NCBI RefSeq assembly: GCF_030270605.1
Contig: NZ_BSYJ01000005.1
Coordinates: 1 to 64,000, forward strand
DNA length: 64,000 nucleotides
Reading direction: 5' to 3'
Source: Biformimicrobium ophioploci
GTDB taxonomy: Bacteria > Pseudomonadota > Gammaproteobacteria > Pseudomonadales > Cellvibrionaceae
The translations under genes were made by a program, and so were the position numbers. This document shows positions 41,428 through 50,058 of the stretch, piece by piece. How positions within the stretch are numbered: the stretch's first letter is position 1; each line of letters starts with the position of its first letter. The notes under the pieces are model-generated. The model saw nothing but the letters and a program-made list of their open reading frames with translations, was not told the DNA's origin and ran no database searches.

Positions 41428-42585
41428 ATGGATTTTGCGCTTACAGAAGAACAACAGCTGATTCAGGATACTGCACGGCAGTTTGCTGACAATGAGCTGA
41501 AGCCGATCGCGGCCGAGCTGGACAAGACTGGTAATCGAGAGTTATTGCTGGACCGCCTGAATCAGCTGGCAGAGCTTGGCTTTATGGGGCTCAATATCGA
41601 TCCGCAATACGGCGGCACCGGTGCGGGTACGCTGGCCTTCAGCCTGGCAATTACCGAACTGGCCCGCGGCTGCGCGTCGACGGCAACCACCACTTCGGTG
41701 ACCAATATGGTTGCGGAAGTAATTCAGGCGACTGGCTCGGATGCGTTGAAAGAGTATTTCCTGCCGAAGATCTGCAGTGGCGAATATGCCGCCGGTGCCT
41801 TTTGCCTGACTGAGCCTGGTTCCGGATCCGATGCCGCGGCGATGCGCACCCGTGCAGTCCGCGATGGTGACGACTACATACTGAATGGCAGCAAGCTGTA
41901 TATCAGTAGCGGTGAATACGCCGGGTGTTTTGTGGTCTGGGCCGTGACCGACAGCAGTGCGCCCAAAGGCAAGGGTATTTCCTGTTTCGTGGTGGAAGCG
42001 GGTAGCCCGGGCCTGATCATCGGCAAGGCTGAGGACAAGATGGGGCAGAAAGCTTCGGTAACCAACTTCGTGGCTTTTGAGGATTGCCGGGTTCCGGCCG
42101 CCAATATGCTGGGCGGTGAAAACCAGGGCTTCCGTATCGCCGCTGGTGAACTGGCCGGCGGTCGTATCGGCATTGGCTCCCTTGCCCTGGGTATTGGCCT
42201 CGAGGCTATGGATGTAGCGCGGGCCTACATGCTGGAGCGCGAGCAGTTCGGCAAGACACTGGCCCAGTTCCAGGGCTTACAGTGGCAAGTTGCTGATAAA
42301 TACACCGAGCTCGAGTCAGCGCGGCTGTTGCTGTTGAAGGCTGCATGGGAAAAGGATGCGGGCCTGCCATTCGGGCCTACCGCCTCAATGGGTAAGTTGT
42401 TTGCCAGTGAGAAAGCCAATGAGGCTTGCTACCTCGCATTGCAGATCCATGGTGGTGCCGGGTATACCAAGGAGTATCCGCTGGAGCGTATGGCGCGTGA
42501 CGTGCGTATTACCACCATCTACGAAGGCACCAGTGAGATCCAGCGTTTGATCATTGCCCGTCACCTGCTGCAGGGTGTGCGCTGA
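41428..42585 (+). CDS. Acyl-CoA dehydrogenase (short-chain type)
   Basis: This 385-residue FAD enzyme introduces a 2,3 double bond into acyl-CoA. Family motifs are FCLTEPGSGSDAAAMRTRA (FAD and substrate), GSKLYISSGEYAG, and IHGGAGYTKEYPLERMARD. The C-terminal TTIYEGTSEIQRL contains E366, the catalytic base position of the short/medium-chain class. Full length is normal. It may act on short or branched acyl-CoA from amino-acid breakdown, which would fit the proline and aromatic genes nearby, but this is inference. It is followed by two small hairpins without T tracts (42597-42615 and 42633-42652). Confidence 0.9.
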   Translation: MDFALTEEQQLIQDTARQFADNELKPIAAELDKTGNRELLLDRLNQLAELGFMGLNIDPQYGGTGAGTLAFSLAITELARGCASTATTTSVTNMVAEVIQATGSDALKEYFLPKICSGEYAAGAFCLTEPGSGSDAAAMRTRAVRDGDDYILNGSKLYISSGEYAGCFVVWAVTDSSAPKGKGISCFVVEAGSPGLIIGKAEDKMGQKASVTNFVAFEDCRVPAANMLGGENQGFRIAAGELAGGRIGIGSLALGIGLEAMDVARAYMLEREQFGKTLAQFQGLQWQVADKYTELESARLLLLKAAWEKDAGLPFGPTASMGKLFASEKANEACYLALQIHGGAGYTKEYPLERMARDVRITTIYEGTSEIQRLIIARHLLQGVR

Positions 42586-42669
42586 TCTGTTGAATTGTCC
42601 TGCAGTGAGCAGGACCAGGGCATTGACCAGGAGCCCGTCAGGAGTGGCGGGCACCTGTGCATTCCTCTT

Positions 42670-43395
42670 TTAGAATTCGAGCATGAATATCAGTTTCCAG
42701 AGCCGGTCCGGTGTCTCCTGGTCCATGCCGAAGATCACTCCGAACTGCCACTCAACTGCGGTGCTTTCGGATACGTCATATTCCCCCAGCAGGACAGGGC
42801 CCGCGCCTTTCTGGTCCTTGGCGAAATAGACCTCCAGCGCTGGTTTGAAGTGTTTGCTGTATTGGTGTCGTAGCTGCCCGGCGAACCCCGCTTCCCATTC
42901 GTTTTCAATGCCGCTGCCCCAGGCATACTCCAGCGACAGGTTGGCAACCGCTGCCCAGTGGTGGGTCTCATGCATGGCGAGCAGGGCAGTACGCTGCTCC
43001 CATTCGTTTTCCTCGGTGTTGCGACCCAGTTCGAACAGTACGCCCCAGTTGGTCCCCGGGCCCTCATGTTCCGTCAGCTGCCAGATCAACTCCGCCTCGA
43101 ATCCGGTCAGGTCGAGCCCATCGCCCTTGGTATCCATACCAATGGCATAGAACTCAAACAGGAAGTCATCATTCAGGGCGTGGCCATAGCCCAGTTTGTG
43201 GAAGGCCTGCTCCTCGGCATCTGCGTCATCGTCAAAGACAAGGCGGTATTCAATCTCACGCTCGTCTGCCTCTACATGGGGGGTATAGATCTTGTCGACA
43301 TCGGTGATATCGGCGATACAGTGCTCGTGCCAGAAGAGGAGGGGGATCGTGCAGGCACAGACGCAGGCACAGGCGCGGGACAATCCTTGTCGCAT
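42670..43395 (-). CDS. Exported barrel-like protein of unknown function
   Basis: This 241-residue protein has an unusual Cys-rich leader (ACACVCAC) encoded by a 12-bp duplication (43351-43362 and 43363-43374). The likely signal continues to about HEHCIA-DI. The mature part has alternating amphipathic strands (EIEYRLVFDD, FLFEFYAIGMD, AVANLSLEYAWG, WEAGFAGQLRHQY) and ends KLIFMLEF with a terminal Phe, consistent with a 10-12 strand outer-membrane barrel. I do not recognise a family. The start may lie nearer the hydrophobic part; 43395 is the most upstream ATG. It stands alone downstream of greB. Confidence 0.6.
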   Translation of the reverse strand: MRQGLSRACACVCACTIPLLFWHEHCIADITDVDKIYTPHVEADEREIEYRLVFDDDADAEEQAFHKLGYGHALNDDFLFEFYAIGMDTKGDGLDLTGFEAELIWQLTEHEGPGTNWGVLFELGRNTEENEWEQRTALLAMHETHHWAAVANLSLEYAWGSGIENEWEAGFAGQLRHQYSKHFKPALEVYFAKDQKGAGPVLLGEYDVSESTAVEWQFGVIFGMDQETPDRLWKLIFMLEF

Positions 43396-43450
43396 ACTAC
43401 TTCGCCAGTTTACTTCTCAACAAATAACTAAAAAACTATAGGAGAGTTTA

Positions 43451-43474
43451 ACCCGGCGTGTTTTCACGCCGGGT
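43451..43474 (-). terminator. Strong hairpin after greB
   Basis: ACCCGGCGTG (43451-43460) pairs perfectly with CACGCCGGGT (43465-43474) around TTTT. It overlaps the greB stop codon. On the minus strand it is followed by TTAAACTC rather than a T tract, so it may stabilise the greB message more than terminate it. Confidence 0.55.
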
Positions 43475-43992
43475 CAGGCTTCCGGGTAGCGTATATCGGC
43501 GATGAAATATTCCTGTGTAGACTCTTCCGTACGCACAACAATGTCATCATCGACCTGTTTGCCGAGGAGTGCGCGCGCGAGCGGTGAGTCCATGGAGATA
43601 AGGCCCCTGGCGACGTCGAATTCGTCGGGGCCGACGATGCGGTACTCGACGAGAGAGCCGTCTTCTTTTTCCAGTTTTACCCAGGCGCCAAAATAGATTT
43701 TGCTGGTGTCCTCAGGGGGGCGGTCCACCACATTCAGCTCTTCCAGGCGCTTGTTGAGAAAGCGAACCCGGGAATCAATCTCGCGAAGACGCTTCTTGCC
43801 ATAGATGTAATCGCCGTTTTCCGAACGGTCCCCGTTTTTTGCGGCCTCGTGGACCGTCTGCGTGACCTTGGGGCGTTCCACTTTCCACAGCTGAACCAGT
43901 TCGTGCTGCATGCGCGCTGCACCTTCGGGAGTGATGTAGGGAGAGCCGCGCCTGCGCGGCGGGCGCCACCTACCCACGGAGAAACTCCGCAT
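43474..43992 (-). CDS. greB: Transcription elongation factor GreB
   Basis: This 172-residue factor rescues backtracked RNA polymerase by stimulating transcript cleavage. The N-terminal coiled coil carries ENGDYIYGKKRLREIDSRVRFL; the acidic tip residues are in NGDRSENGDY. The C-terminal domain has FGAWVKLEKEDG and ISMDSPLARALLGKQVDD, as in GreA/GreB; ERPKVTQTVHEAA and the overall match favour GreB. The N-terminus is Arg/Pro-rich (about 16 residues) and longer than usual. Its start overlaps the end of the S9 peptidase gene by 23 bases, so the ribosome-binding site lies inside that gene and the two are probably co-transcribed. Confidence 0.92.
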   Translation of the reverse strand: MRSFSVGRWRPPRRRGSPYITPEGAARMQHELVQLWKVERPKVTQTVHEAAKNGDRSENGDYIYGKKRLREIDSRVRFLNKRLEELNVVDRPPEDTSKIYFGAWVKLEKEDGSLVEYRIVGPDEFDVARGLISMDSPLARALLGKQVDDDIVVRTEESTQEYFIADIRYPEA

Positions 43993-45937
43993 TCTGTATT
44001 TCTATATCCGGCTTTGGGCCAGTGTACGGAAAGTCGAACAGGTTGCTGTAAAAATAAAGCTCACCTTCGAGCGCCGCCTTGATGTTCTGGCCCTGCCGGA
44101 ATCCGTGGCCTTCCTCCGCGAAGGGTACGTAGGCAACCGGAATCCGCTTTGCGCGCAGTGCTTCCACCATCGTCTGTGCCTGTGCCGGCGGGACAACCTT
44201 GTCTTCCAGTCCCTGGAAGAAAATCACCGGGCAGTCCAGTTTTTCAATGTGGTGGATCGGCGAGCGCGCCCGGTAGGTTTCCTCAGCCGCGGGCCAGGGG
44301 CCAACCAGTTTGTCCAGGTAGCGTGACTCGAACTTGTGCGTGTCCTGCGCAAGTGCGGAAAGGTCTCCGATGCCGTAAAGCACTGTGCCGGCGTTAAAGG
44401 TGTCGTGGAAAGTCAGGGCGGCCAGTACGGTGTAGCCGCCGGCACTCGAGCCCTTGATCGCAAGCTGCGACGGGTTCGCCAGGCCTCGCTCAACCAGCAT
44501 CCTGGCGGCAGCGCAGACCTCCTCCACATCGAGGATGCCCCAGTTGCCGGCGAGGCGCTCCCGGTAGGCGCGGCCGTAACCGGTGCTGCCCGAGTAATTC
44601 ACATCGAAAACGGCGAAACCCCGGCTAGTCCAGTACTGGATTTTCAGGTTCAAACCAGTCTCGGTTGCACCGGTGGGGCCGCCATGACTCAGGACGATGA
44701 GCGGAGGTGCCTGGTCTTGGCGGATGCGGTAATCCCGGTTTGTTGGCGGGTAATGGAAACCGTGCACTTTGCGCCCGTTGCAGTCGAACGTTTCGGGCTC
44801 GGCGACGGAAATGTAACCGGGATCTATCTCGAAGCGTGCACTGGAATGAATCGGCTGCGGTTGTTGTGGCGTGTCACGGTGCAGCCGGTAAATGGCAGGT
44901 GCGCTGGTTGCGCTACCGCCGATAAACGCACCATTGGCGTGACTGCAGCTGACCGACTGTATGTCGCGGCAATCGCTTTCGATCATGGCATGGCTGCCAT
45001 CGCGCAGGTTCAGCCGGGCCAGTGACCAGCTGCCATCCTCGGTAAAGCAACACAGGATTTCGTTCTCACCTGTAAACCCGTAGGTGCGCATGCCGAATAC
45101 CCACTGCGGTGTGGCAAACTCTGCCGGGCGTTCCCACAGGCAGGAACACTCACCATTGCGCCAGGCGTACAGGTTCCACCAGTCATTGCGGTCCGATACG
45201 AAAATCAGCTCCCCCCGTGGCGACCATTCCGGCTGGAAAATGGACTCGTTACTGTCTCCGGCAATGACCTGTTCACTCTTGATGGCGCCTTTGGCGTCCA
45301 GCGTTGCGAGAACAAGTTCGGTTCCGTCCCATGGCATATTGGGGTGATACCAGCGCAAAAAAGCAAAATGCATACCGTCCGGCGAAATGCGCGGCGTGGA
45401 ATAGAAGTCGGCGCCGCTTGCAAGCACCTCCGGTGCGCTTTGCGGCCTGGCAAGGTCGATGGCAACGAGCCGCGCTTTTTCTTCTGTATGTGCGGTATCT
45501 CCGGCAAGTTCCTGCACGGCAAGTAAACGGTTGCGGTGCGGATCCAGGGTAAGGTCCGCATAGCGGCACTCGAGCTCCGGCGTTAGCACTTCCGGAACGG
45601 CGCCCGGTACCAGTGCCAGGCGGTAAATGCGCTGGTCTTCACCCGCGACAAAGAAAACCTCCCCGGCAGTTGCCAGGTAGCTTCCACCGCCGTATTCGTG
45701 TGCGCGCGAGCGGATGCTGATGGGCGCCGGATTGATGTCGCGAAACTCGCCATCACGAAACTCTACAAGCACGCAGCGCCCCTTTTCGGCGGGGCGGGTT
45801 TCCAGCCAGTAGACCCGGTCTTCCACCATCTGGGTCTCTGCGAGGCGGACCTGTGCGCCGGCGAGCAGGTCCGCGGAGACAGGGGACTGCCAGCTGCCGT
45901 AAGGCGCATCGGATGGGTTGCTTTCGAGCTTTGCCAT
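43970..45937 (-). CDS. S9-family prolyl oligopeptidase-like peptidase
   Basis: This 655-residue cytosolic serine peptidase lacks a signal peptide. An N-terminal beta-propeller (about residues 40-390; RISPDGMHFAFLRWYH, EWSPRGELIFVSDR) covers an alpha/beta-hydrolase domain. The catalytic Ser is in KGSSAGGYTVL, the Asp in FQGLEDKVVPP and the His in FAEEGHGFRQ. HGGPTGATETG forms the oxyanion region. The ORF opens at 46003, but the ATG at 45937 starts at the expected N-terminus. It is divergent from the AGCS symporter gene; uptake of amino acids and cleavage of small peptides may be co-regulated (inference). greB overlaps its end. Confidence 0.88.
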   Translation of the reverse strand: MAKLESNPSDAPYGSWQSPVSADLLAGAQVRLAETQMVEDRVYWLETRPAEKGRCVLVEFRDGEFRDINPAPISIRSRAHEYGGGSYLATAGEVFFVAGEDQRIYRLALVPGAVPEVLTPELECRYADLTLDPHRNRLLAVQELAGDTAHTEEKARLVAIDLARPQSAPEVLASGADFYSTPRISPDGMHFAFLRWYHPNMPWDGTELVLATLDAKGAIKSEQVIAGDSNESIFQPEWSPRGELIFVSDRNDWWNLYAWRNGECSCLWERPAEFATPQWVFGMRTYGFTGENEILCCFTEDGSWSLARLNLRDGSHAMIESDCRDIQSVSCSHANGAFIGGSATSAPAIYRLHRDTPQQPQPIHSSARFEIDPGYISVAEPETFDCNGRKVHGFHYPPTNRDYRIRQDQAPPLIVLSHGGPTGATETGLNLKIQYWTSRGFAVFDVNYSGSTGYGRAYRERLAGNWGILDVEEVCAAARMLVERGLANPSQLAIKGSSAGGYTVLAALTFHDTFNAGTVLYGIGDLSALAQDTHKFESRYLDKLVGPWPAAEETYRARSPIHHIEKLDCPVIFFQGLEDKVVPPAQAQTMVEALRAKRIPVAYVPFAEEGHGFRQGQNIKAALEGELYFYSNLFDFPYTGPKPDIEIQNAEFLRG

Positions 45938-45985
45938 AAGTGTACTTTGATTCAGGCACGGATTCTGTCCGGCTATTTTGCCCGT

Positions 45986-46018
45986 CCGCCGGCAGGGGCT
46001 CAATCCCCCTGCGGCGGG
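45986..46018 (-). other. Long hairpin in the leader of the S9 peptidase gene
   Basis: Nested arms CCGCC/GGCGG and GCAGGGG/CCCCTGC form a stem of about 12 pairs with one bulge around CTCAATC. It lies about 50 bases upstream of the peptidase ATG at 45937, in the untranslated leader if transcription starts further right. No T tract follows. It may be a translation-control or mRNA-stability element. Confidence 0.35.
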
Positions 46019-46164
46019 CTGCTAGGCTAAGGTTTATAGCGCGCCAGTTAATTGCGCCGCAGTCCTATCGACTGCTGTACGTGTGATAGTCATGTTGCGT
46101 GCGTTTACGCAACAGGGCGTGCGCCTGCCTGTCAGGTGCGCGCCACAGGGGCCTGGAGACCAAG

Positions 46165-47631
46165 ATGGAAACACTCTCGCATATTGTCCAATGGGGCAAC
46201 TCCATTACCTGGGGCGGGATCGGTGGCATCTGGTGGCTGGGTATCCTGATTGTGGCGCTGTTGCCCATCGGTTTCTACTTCACCGTCAAGACGCGTTTTA
46301 TCCAGTTGCGTTCCTTCGGGCACCTGATGCATGTGATGCGCCAGAGCTTCAAGGCAGAGAATGAGGGGGGAGTGTCCTCATTCCAGGCGTTCGCGACCAG
46401 CGCTGCGGCGCGAATCGGCACCGGTAATATCGCAGGTGTGGCCGTAGCAATCACCGCGGGTGGGCCGGGCGCCATCTTCTGGATGTGGATGGTTGCCATT
46501 GTCGGCATGGCCACTAGCTTTATCGAAAATACGCTCGGCCAGGCATTCAAGGAAAAGGGTGAGGTCGACGGCACCTTCCGGGGTGGGCCGGCCTATTACA
46601 TCGACAAGGGGCTGGGACACCAGTGGAAATGGCTATCGGTACTCTTCTCGATCTTCCTGGTCATCAGCTTCGGGTTTTTCTTCAACGCGATCCAGTCAAA
46701 TTCCATGTCGGACGCGATCAACGAGGCATGGGGCACAGACCCCATGTGGGTAGGTGTCATTATCGCGGTTCTCGCTTCGCTGATCGTGTTTGGCGGGATC
46801 AAGTCCATCGGCAAGTTTGCCGGCCTGGTAGTGCCGGTAATGGCGCTGAGCTACCTGGCTATCGCCTTTCTGGTCATCATCCTGAATATCGGAAAGCTGC
46901 CGGGGGTACTTGCGGAGATTGTCACCAATGCATTCGGCATTCGGGAAGCGGGGGCGGGCACCTTTGGCGCGGTGATTGCGAGCGGGATCAAGCGCGGGCT
47001 GTTTTCCAATGAGGCCGGCATGGGCAGTTCCCCCAATGCGGGGGCAGCGGCGGATGTCAAGCATCCTGCGGTGCAGGGCTATGTGCAGATGGCTTCGGTA
47101 TTTCTGGATACGCTGATGATCTGTACAGCTACGGCGGCGATCATACTGCTCTCTGACGCCTACCTAACCAGCGAAGTGGCGGGTGTCACCCTGACACAGC
47201 AGTCGCTGAGTGATGCGGTCGGTGGCTGGGGTGCAGATTTTATCGCGCTGGCACTGATCTTCTTCGCCTTCACTTCCATCATCGCCAATTACTATTACGC
47301 CGAAACCAATATCTACTTCATCTGGCACAGCAAGGCGTCGATCTGGATCTACCGTGCGTTGTTTATCGGGTTCATCCTGTTTGGCGCCTACGTTGCAGAC
47401 ACGGGCACCAGTGCCAACTTCGCATTGCTGTGGAACATGGCCGATATGTCCATGGGGTTCATGGCCTCCCTGAATATCTTCGCGGTTACGTTGCTGTCCG
47501 GGGTCGCCTTCAAGCTGTTGAAGGACTATGAAGAGCAACTGGCGCAGGGGATCGATCAGCCGTCGTTCGATGCCAGCAAATACAATATCAAGGGCATCGA
47601 TACGGAAGTCTGGAACGGTGGCCGCAAGTAG
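46165..47631 (+). CDS. AGCS-family sodium:alanine/glycine symporter
   Basis: This 488-residue inner-membrane carrier has about 11 helices. Family motifs are GVSSFQAFATSAAARIGTGN (AGCS signature near residue 75), GGPGAIFWMWMVAIVGMATSF, FRGGPAYYIDKGLG and GLFSNEAGMGSSPNAGAAAD. It moves alanine, glycine or a similar amino acid with sodium. The ORF is open from 46099, but the ATG at 46165 with GGAG seven bases upstream is the clear start. It is divergent from the S9 peptidase gene over a 227-bp gap, which holds the promoters and a hairpin. A duplicated 12-bp unit (47633-47656) follows the stop. Confidence 0.92.
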   Translation: METLSHIVQWGNSITWGGIGGIWWLGILIVALLPIGFYFTVKTRFIQLRSFGHLMHVMRQSFKAENEGGVSSFQAFATSAAARIGTGNIAGVAVAITAGGPGAIFWMWMVAIVGMATSFIENTLGQAFKEKGEVDGTFRGGPAYYIDKGLGHQWKWLSVLFSIFLVISFGFFFNAIQSNSMSDAINEAWGTDPMWVGVIIAVLASLIVFGGIKSIGKFAGLVVPVMALSYLAIAFLVIILNIGKLPGVLAEIVTNAFGIREAGAGTFGAVIASGIKRGLFSNEAGMGSSPNAGAAADVKHPAVQGYVQMASVFLDTLMICTATAAIILLSDAYLTSEVAGVTLTQQSLSDAVGGWGADFIALALIFFAFTSIIANYYYAETNIYFIWHSKASIWIYRALFIGFILFGAYVADTGTSANFALLWNMADMSMGFMASLNIFAVTLLSGVAFKLLKDYEEQLAQGIDQPSFDASKYNIKGIDTEVWNGGRK

Positions 47632-47681
47632 CGTCGGTTCCAGAGTCGGTTCCAGAGCCGCGTTCGGATTGGTTGCGGGTA

Positions 47682-48851
47682 TCAGATACCGAGCTGACGC
47701 ACCGCAAGGTCCCGCATGATCTCCTCGGAACCACCCCCGATGGCGTTGACTCGGACCTCCCGGTAGATACGCTCGACGCGGCAGCCCCGGATATAGCTGG
47801 CACCGCCAATTACCTGCATGGCTTCGCGCGCACAATATTCCATGGTCTGCGTAGCCTGTACCTTTAGCAGTGCGACATCGGCCGGCTTGAGCTGCAGGTG
47901 CATGTCTTGCCAAGCGCAGAGCTCAAGGTAGGCCTGGCTCGCATTGATACGTTGCAGCATCTCTGCGAATTTGTGCCGGATAACCTGGCGTTTGGAAAGT
48001 GGGCGACCGAATGTTACGCGTTCAGCTGCCCAGTCGATTGCGTCCTGCAGGCAGACCCGGGCATATTCAATACAGGAAGCCGCGATGGCGAGCCTCTCAT
48101 GATTGAAGTTGTGCACGATGGGTATGAAGCCGCGGTTTACCTCGCCGACCAGGTTGGTGGCGGGCACCCGGACTTCATCGAAGTGAATAGTGGCCGTATC
48201 GGAGCACCACCAGCCCTGTTTCTTGTCGAGTGGCGTGCGGCTGACGCCGTTTGCGTCAGCGGGAATCAGGAGCAGGGAAATGCCCTCCAGGCCATCCTCG
48301 CCCGTTCGCACTGCTGTGGTAAACCAGTTCGCGCGCATGCCACCGGTGATATAGGTTTTTTCACCACTCACTATCCAGTCGTCACCATCCGCGACCGCGC
48401 GGGTGCGCAGGTTGGCCACGTCAGAACCGCCCCCGGGTTCGGTGATCGCAAGTGAGATATGCGCGCGGCCATCGAGCACCGCAGGGATGACGGCATCCCT
48501 GGTGGCGTCACTCGCGTAGTGCACCACCGGTGGCAGGGCGATGCCGTGCACCAGCAGGGTTGCATAGAGCCCGCCGGCGCCACAGCGGGCGAGTTCCTGC
48601 GCGGTCACGATCATGTGGAAGTTGTCGATGCCCTCAGAAATGCCGCCAAAGGCTTCCGGGTAGCCTTGCTGCAGTAGCCCCATGTCGGCGGCTTTATGCC
48701 AGAGACTATCCGGCAGCTCCCCTGACTCTTCCCAGTCATTGATGTGCGGCATGATTTCCCGATCGACGAACTTGCGCAACTGTTCGCGCCATTGCTGGTG
48801 GGATTCCTGATAGAAAGGACTTGCCGGGCGTGTTGCGTCTATGTCGAACAT
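47682..48851 (-). CDS. Acyl-CoA dehydrogenase, second of the Atu-like operon
   Basis: This 389-residue FAD enzyme shows SLAITEPGGGSDVANLRTRA, SGEKTYITGGMRANWF and IGGASYIRGCRVERIYREVR. The C-terminus has AIGGGSEEIMRDL instead of YEGTSEIQ, so the catalytic base is probably the Glu in FNHERLAIAASC, as in the LCAD/isovaleryl type. The ORF opens at 49016, inside the upstream gene, but the ATG at 48851, three bases after that gene's stop, begins the conserved domain. It is the last gene of a four-gene operon. Substrate is likely a branched or terpenoid acyl-CoA, by context. Confidence 0.87.
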   Translation of the reverse strand: MFDIDATRPASPFYQESHQQWREQLRKFVDREIMPHINDWEESGELPDSLWHKAADMGLLQQGYPEAFGGISEGIDNFHMIVTAQELARCGAGGLYATLLVHGIALPPVVHYASDATRDAVIPAVLDGRAHISLAITEPGGGSDVANLRTRAVADGDDWIVSGEKTYITGGMRANWFTTAVRTGEDGLEGISLLLIPADANGVSRTPLDKKQGWWCSDTATIHFDEVRVPATNLVGEVNRGFIPIVHNFNHERLAIAASCIEYARVCLQDAIDWAAERVTFGRPLSKRQVIRHKFAEMLQRINASQAYLELCAWQDMHLQLKPADVALLKVQATQTMEYCAREAMQVIGGASYIRGCRVERIYREVRVNAIGGGSEEIMRDLAVRQLGI

Positions 48852-48853
48852 GT

Positions 48854-50014
48854 TCAGTCCCGGCGCTTGCGCGGCAGTATGCCCATGAGCTTGCAGATGA
48901 TCCCGAGCATGATTTCGTCCGCGCCGCCACCAACCGGCGTCAGGCGGAAATCGCGGTAGCGCCGGTTCACCAGGGTATCGTTCATATAGCCCATGCCGCC
49001 CCAGTACTGCAGGCACTGATCCGGTATCGTGCGCGCGAGTCGGCCAGCCTTGAGTTTCGCCATGGAGGCGAGGGTGGTGACATCCTGGCCATTGGTATAG
49101 GCCTCGATAGCACTGTATGTCAGTGCGCGCAGAGCCTCCACTTCCATCTGCTGCTCGGCCAGCGTGAAGTGGATGGACTGGTTATCCAGCAGCGGAGCGC
49201 CAAAGGTTTTTCGTTCGCGCGTGTATTCGATGGTCTCACTGATGCAGGACTCAAGGCCCTTGATTGAGATGGCGGCACCTGCGAGCCGCTCTTCCTGGAA
49301 TTGCAGCATCTGCAGCAGGAAGCCCGCACCTTCATCACCGATGCGATACGCCTGGGGTACGCGCACATCATCGAAGTAGACCGGCGCTGTCTCGGAGCTG
49401 CGCATGCCGAGCTTATCCAGTTTTTCCCCGATGCTGAGCCCGGGCGTCTTTGCTGGAACCACGATCAGGGATTTGTTCTCATGGGGTTTGCCTTCACCAG
49501 TGTTGGCAAGCACGCAGAAGAAATCGGCGCAGGGTGCATTGGTGATCCACATTTTGCTGCCGTTGATGACATAGTCATCACCGTCCTTGCGGGCCCGGGT
49601 CTGGATGGCGGCGACATCCGATCCCGCGCCCGGTTCGGAAACCGCAATCGCGGCCACCATTTCACCGCGAATTGCCGGCGCGAGAAATGCGTCTTTCAGG
49701 GCGTCGCTGGCGTAATTGGCCAGTGCCGGGGTTGCCATGGAGGTTTGCACCGCGATGGAAAGCGGAACACCGCCGCACCAGGCCGCACCGAGCTCTTCGA
49801 GGAATACCGCCTCAAAACTGAAGTTCAGCCCGAGTCCGCCATAGGCCTCGGGCTTGGAAATGCCGAGCAGGCCAAGCTCACCCAGCTTGCGGAATAGCTC
49901 ATGCGCAGGGAAGCGGCCTGCGCGCTCCCATTCCTCGACATGGGGATTGATTTCCTGTTCCACAAACTGCCTGACGGTGCGTCGCAGCTGTTCGTGCTCA
50001 TTGGTAAACAACAT
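48854..50014 (-). CDS. Acyl-CoA dehydrogenase, AtuD-like
   Basis: This 386-residue FAD enzyme contains IAVSEPGAGSDVAAIQTRA, GSKMWITNAPCADFFCV and YWGGMGYMNDTLVNRRYRD. The C-terminus has VGGGADEIMLGI, so the catalytic Glu is probably in FQEERLAGAAIS rather than at the short-chain position. Next to a carboxyltransferase of AtuC type, it could be a citronellyl-CoA or similar dehydrogenase of acyclic terpene breakdown (AtuD), or an enzyme of leucine/isovalerate-type catabolism. It lies 44 bases after the carboxyltransferase gene. Confidence 0.87.
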   Translation of the reverse strand: MLFTNEHEQLRRTVRQFVEQEINPHVEEWERAGRFPAHELFRKLGELGLLGISKPEAYGGLGLNFSFEAVFLEELGAAWCGGVPLSIAVQTSMATPALANYASDALKDAFLAPAIRGEMVAAIAVSEPGAGSDVAAIQTRARKDGDDYVINGSKMWITNAPCADFFCVLANTGEGKPHENKSLIVVPAKTPGLSIGEKLDKLGMRSSETAPVYFDDVRVPQAYRIGDEGAGFLLQMLQFQEERLAGAAISIKGLESCISETIEYTRERKTFGAPLLDNQSIHFTLAEQQMEVEALRALTYSAIEAYTNGQDVTTLASMAKLKAGRLARTIPDQCLQYWGGMGYMNDTLVNRRYRDFRLTPVGGGADEIMLGIICKLMGILPRKRRD

Positions 50015-50058
50015 GGTTTTCCCTCTTGTCTTTGGGAGACTTGTAGCGTGGTTTGATT

